A DNA stretch of 64,000 bases from Chondrosia reniformis (lineage: Eukaryota; Porifera; Demospongiae; Chondrillida; Chondrillidae): positions 7,448,001 to 7,512,000 of the forward strand of contig OX359200.1 in the NCBI GenBank assembly GCA_947172415.1, read 5' to 3'. Positions 59,701 to 64,000 of the stretch are shown here, piece after piece. How positions within the stretch are numbered: the stretch's first letter is position 1; every line of letters starts with the position of its first letter. The position numbers and the translations under genes were made by a program. The notes under the pieces are model-generated. The model did not search any database. It had not been told where the DNA came from and saw only the letters and a list, made by a program, of their open reading frames with translations.

Positions 59701-61795
59701 AGAATCAGTATTGAAATGTGTGTTGACCTCTGCTACAGAACTCTAGGAGATCCTGTAAGTTGACCACATGCCACGCCCACATGCCACACCCTAAAGTGAC
59801 ATCAATATCTTTTACAGTCCATCAATCCAACATTGGCTCGTGCAAAGTGTTACCACACGATGGATGCATTTGTAAAACTTGTGGTTGTACTAGTTCGCTT
59901 CATTGGAGATAGCACCAACCAAGTGACCAAAGTTAACCTGCTCAACAAAGTACTTGTGACAGTCACGCAGGTTCTGCTCCAAGATCAGGTATTACTGAGT
60001 TTTGTAGTGTTACTTTGTGTTGCAGCTGCAGTGACCTTCTGTAGGAGAACAAAGGTGTGGACTTCCACCAGCTACCTTACCATCGCTTCTTTGTAATGTT
60101 GCTCAGCGACCTCACTTCGCCAGATCCAGTCTTTGAGGCCATCAGTTTCCACATTGTGCAAGCATTTTGGTGAGCACTTAGTGGGCGTGGCATGTCAGGG
60201 GGAGGGATGGGCGTGGCATAGCCAGCGTGTGGTTTTAGCTAAGCTGTTCTTCTTTTCATCTTTTGATAATCATCTTCCTAGCAATGTCTACCATCATCTG
60301 AAACCCACCGTGGCACCTGGCTTTGCCTACTCGTGGCTGGAACTGGTGTCCCATAGAATATTTGTGCAACGATTGCTTGTGCAGACACCTCAGCAGAAGG
60401 TACACAGAGCATAGTGCAGCTTGCCTTTGGTTCAGCCTCTAATCTGTAATCTGTATATATAGGGTTGGCCACTGTTTCAGGTTCTGCTGATTGACGCTTT
60501 CACTTTCCTGACCCCCTTCCTGAGGAATGCAGACCTCGCTAAGCCGGTGCAGCTCTTTTACAAGGTATGATTGAATATGTAAACCTTTTAGCTTAGTTAC
60601 TATGGCAACCTCTGTCTTAGGGTACGCTGCGAGTATTGCTTGTGCTGCTGCACGACTTTCCAGAGTTCCTGTGTGAATACCACTTTGCATTTTGTGATGT
60701 CATTCCTCCAAATTGCATTCAAATGCGAAATTTAATTTTAAGTGCTTTTCCACGGAATATGCGTCTCCCAGATCCCTTCACTCCCAATCTCAAGGTAAGG
60801 AATTGCTTGATGGCAAACTTGTGTCGTTGACAGGTATGGTCCATATCCTCAGGTGGAGACACTCCCAGACATATCACATGCCCCCAGTGTCATAGCAACC
60901 TACCTTGACAACATCTCTAGGAATATTAAAAGTGTAGGTGTATTGCTGCACATGACAGTCATGTGACCCTTTGTAAGATGAGAGGTAATGTCTCATACCT
61001 TTGTATGCAGATGATGGAGGAATGTATTGATGATACAGGAAAGTTACAGCAGTTTCAGGTTGTTCTAATGGAAGAGCTTCAGGTAGGTAGTGTAGCAGTT
61101 GCCTTCAGTGCACCAACTGATCTGCTTGGTGATCTCTTTTGTGTAGTTCTCGCAGACACCCGGTAACAAGTACAAAACTACTCTAATGAATGCCCTTACA
61201 CTGTATTTGGGAACTCAAGCCATTGAATACCTTCAAACAGTGAACATTGTCCCCTCCATTTCCTCTGTCGCCAAAACAGCACACTTTACCATCTTTAAGC
61301 AGTTGATAGTCGAACTGGACACAGAAGGTAACTTGTCATGTGACTTGTCATGTGACTATTGATAGCAGTTGTTGCTGGTCCCACATGTCTGTAGGGCGAT
61401 ACCTGTTGCTCAATGCAATTGCCAACCAGCTGCGCTACCCAAACAGCCACACCCACTACTTCAGCTGCTGCCTGCTGGCACTGTTTGGGGAGGTGGCCAA
61501 TGAGGCCATTCAAGAGCAGGTGACAAGGGTGCTGTTGGAGCGTCTCATTGTGAACAGGCCACACCCATGGGGACTGCTAATTACATTCATAGAGCTAATC
61601 AAAAACCAGGCATTCAAATTCTGGGATCACGAGTTTGTTCATTGTGCTCCAGAAATTAGAAAGTTTGTTGTCCATAAACTTGTTGTTGTCAAATTGTAAG
61701 TCACTTCTTTCTTTAGGCTCTTTGAATCTGTGGCTAGAAGTTGCATGCAGAAACAGACGCCAACCGCCAGGGAACAGGACATTGCATCTACTTAA
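51603..61795 (+). CDS. CNOT1: CCR4-NOT scaffold subunit 1
   Basis: CNOT1 organises the deadenylase complex that drives mRNA decay. About 45 exons with introns of 45-200 nt match vertebrate CNOT1 from end to end. The N-terminus reads [24 protein letters not shown] repeats include [20 protein letters not shown] and [20 protein letters not shown]. The MIF4G-like, CAF1-binding part has [40 protein letters not shown] and [13 protein letters not shown]. The CNOT9-binding/connector part has [17 protein letters not shown] and [20 protein letters not shown]. The C-terminal NOT1 domain has [59 protein letters not shown] and [20 protein letters not shown]. The last exon (about 61719-61795) ends AREQDIAST. 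Start 51603 is head-to-head with KATNB1. Confidence 0.95.
53692..53719 (+). repeat. (GT)n microsatellite in a CNOT1 intron
   Basis: About 13 GT dinucleotides directly follow the exon end near 53677. Confidence 0.9.
53925..54112 (+). repeat. 16-bp intronic minisatellite in CNOT1, about 12 units
   Basis: The unit is CTGGTCACGCCCTCCC with few changes. Confidence 0.92.
55505..55575 (+). repeat. 16-bp intronic repeat in CNOT1, about 4 units
   Basis: The unit ACCCCACCCACACTTG recurs in the intron before the [14 protein letters not shown] exon. Confidence 0.88.
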
Positions 61796-61872
61796 TAAAT
61801 CAATTAAACCGAATATTCATTTTAATATTGTTATCATGTGCATGTAATGTACAGAGTCGTTATTAATTAAAA

Positions 61873-63928
61873 ATGGAGGTAGCAAAGCGTCGATTTCGCT
61901 TCGTTCCTTTCCAAGATAAATCAGTCAAAGGTGCTTTAGAACAGCAGAGGAGAGTTACTGATACGGAGAATAACATTTGGAAAGCCGTTGTGTGCCTTAT
62001 TATGACAGTCGCCATTGGAGTTGAAATGTTGGTACCATAATAACACGCCACTCGTGCAACTTACTTTTCCTTGTCTTATTAGGCAGATCGGGCTCGTTGT
62101 GGCTAGCTTTAACTGTGAACCTTTCTATGTGTGGCTCTTTGGTATGTTGGATGCACCAGTGACTCCAAATGCGCTGAAAGGTCTACTTTTTGCTTTAGAA
62201 ATGTGTCTCGTGGTGTCGCTGTTGATGGCTGGTGGATGGAGCATGTATCAGTACGTTAAACCGCAGCTCAACAAAGTTCAGTTAACTGAAAAGCAACAGC
62301 AACTTCTTGGAGTCCAAAAGGAAGGTCAGCTGACTGCCATGTGACCTACTTCCCATGCCATACACACACGTATGTATTTATAGCTGCTGGGTTTGCTACC
62401 TCACGTGTCCCCCCAGCACCCCCTAGTTGGGAGGCATCCCCCATGCTACAGAGCTCCCTAAGTCCTCAGCAGGTGAGTGGTACCAGTTGAACTTGACCCT
62501 CTGTGTGAATGGTGGCCATGGTGTTAGGTCATTGCTCCCGAGAGCAGGAGACTCATACATCAGAGTGGAGGACAGTATTGTACTCCTACGCACCTGTCAA
62601 GTATGTTGACAGGATCATATTGACAAGCTTGCAGTACTACTGACACAGTTATATTCCACAGGCGATTGGGACTACATGCACGATGATCTCCCTATTTCAG
62701 ACCTCCCTTATACAACCACTTATCACTCAGCAACAAGATCTCCCAGTTCTCCCGAACAGCAAGTTAATGTAAGCTTGTGTTGCCAAGTGTCACCTTGCCA
62801 TGCTGCCACTATGTTATGTGCCTGGTAGATATGGGCTGAACTGAACATCAGAAAGGATGTTTTGGAAGTTTGGACTGAAAACTGTCGGAAGGTATGAAAA
62901 ATCAGCTACTCTTTGCATTGCACTGTTTGGAGTTGTTTGTTGTAGTGGATTGGTCAGAGTGTGTTGCAACCTTTGACAAAGGAAATTGACCACATTAATG
63001 CCAAGCTGATATCAATGGGCTATGAGCAGTACAGGATTGGTCAAGTTGGACTGAACACACTTCAACACATTGCCACCAGCGAAGCAGCTACTGTTCCTAC
63101 ACTGGGGTTAGTTCTACCTTATTTGGAAGTATCCAGTAAGCAAGACTACCTTTGCCAAAGGATTAAAGGTTTGTTAAAGGGTGTATCTTGAGTGAGAAAG
63201 TTTGTGTCTCATTGTGCTGTTAATTTTACTGTAGAATTGGGAGGCGACAGTTGTTTGAGCAAATTCAAGTGGAATGGAGGTGCTGTGATGCATGGACGAA
63301 GTTGGAACATTGACTTGCCCACTGACTCACAAGTGTGTGAATGTGCACTTGTCATTATAATACTGTACATTTGTGCTCAGCCTGTCTGTTTGCACTGTTT
63401 AGATTGTCATGCATGCTCTCTCCTGTTACTTGGATGCCAACCTGGTCCCTCTTCCACTGAGTAGCGAAAAGAAGTTCAGTCAGGTTCACTTCTTGAAGAC
63501 TCCTGCCAGGCCAAGTAAATACGCTTCCTCCTGCCTTCCAAATTTGGTGTCACTAGGTTGTCATGACTACAGGTGATAAAAGAGGTGACATTTGCATATA
63601 TCAATCTTCTGTTAACCCACCTCATTTCAAAGTGTTGGTTGACAAGGAAGTTACTAATATCCCAAAGGTGCGGTCTTCTTATGTCTGCACTTTCTCTCTT
63701 GAGCTACATCTTGTTGATGTTGTAGGGTCACAATAACCTGTTCCATGCTGTTATATATTTTCTGTACCAAGTACAGCAGAAAAATAGTGGAATGCTTGGG
63801 TATGTCATGGGTTGGTGGGTGTGTCCTTTTGTGGATGTGTAATAATTCATACCAATTTTGTTTTTAGATCAGTCAATATAAACTTATCTTCTGTCAACAT
63901 TTTGTGGATCATTTCAGACTCAAAGTAG
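61873..63928 (+). CDS. TMEM209: Transmembrane protein 209, nuclear envelope
   Basis: TMEM209 is a nuclear-envelope protein that interacts with the nucleoporin NUP205. Exon 1 (61873) encodes EVAKRRFRFVPFQDKSVKGA and the first span (IWKAVVCLIMTVAIGVEM). Exon 2 has a second span (LKGLLFALEMCLVVSLLMAG). A short disordered part follows (APPAPPSWEASP). The C-terminal domain has WIGQSVLQPLTKEIDHINAK, IGQVGLNTLQHIAT, LPYLEVSSKQDYLCQRIKGL, MHGRSWNIDLPTDSQIVMHA, CIYQSSVNPPHFKVLVDKEV, PKGHNNLFHAVIYFLYQVQQ and the ending SVNILWIISDSK at 63928. The order and the final NILWI match the family, and the gene is complete inside the window. It follows CNOT1 by 77 bp on the same strand. Confidence 0.93.
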
Positions 63929-64000
63929 AACTCACAATGCATGTTGTACAACCTTGTATGTATAATATTATTATATGAAGCTATTAGCGTAATGTCGCTA

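Overview
This is nuclear DNA from an animal with a compact, intron-rich genome. Conserved proteins are split by short GT-AG introns, mostly 45-150 nt, and about 27 protein genes fill 64 kb with only 25-200 bp between many neighbours. The mix includes a core-binding factor beta subunit, an Ig/Frizzled-CRD receptor tyrosine kinase, paraplegin, katanin p80 and Cdt1, with no sign of vertebrate or insect gene structure. This fits an early-branching metazoan, and I favour a sponge. That placement is inference from gene style and not from a marker. I saw no transposon, retroelement, rRNA or tRNA.

Layout, left to right: an unfinished coiled/acidic protein gene (-); ACIN1 (+); AKTIP (+); UQCRFS1 (-); VPS9D1 (-); C8orf82/UPF0598 (+); a Schlafen-like AlbA gene (-); SSR1 (+); two tandem purple acid phosphatase genes (-); PDCD5 (+); CLPTM1L (-); ARL2BP (+); FEM1 (-); an orphan gene (-); SPG7 (+); CBFB (+); GINS3 (-); POP4 (+); RAB5IF (-); a secreted Ig protein (+); a MuSK/ROR-like receptor tyrosine kinase (+); DAD1 (-); CSPP1 (-); CDT1 (-); KATNB1 (-); CNOT1 (+); TMEM209 (+). 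The only gene-poor stretches flank the secreted Ig gene (about 1.7 and 1.5 kb).

Most genes are housekeeping and not functionally linked. They cover mRNA processing and decay (ACIN1, CNOT1, POP4), replication (GINS3, CDT1), cilia/centrosome/microtubules (CSPP1, KATNB1, ARL2BP), mitochondria (UQCRFS1, SPG7, C8orf82) and ER membrane machinery (SSR1, DAD1, RAB5IF, CLPTM1L). The accessory-like parts are the Ig protein beside the receptor kinase, the duplicated phosphatases and the Schlafen-like gene.

Patterns that gene calls do not explain are: (1) TCAYRTGA E-box words in introns, repeatedly spaced 11 bp apart; (2) dispersed GTTRCCATGGYAAC palindromes that match the RFX X-box; (3) head-to-head genes whose start codons lie only 23-47 bp apart, with many starts in an AAAATGGC context; (4) minisatellites inside introns, some duplicating 3' splice sites or staying open in frame; (5) nine genes whose human orthologues, as I recall, all lie on chromosome arm 16q.
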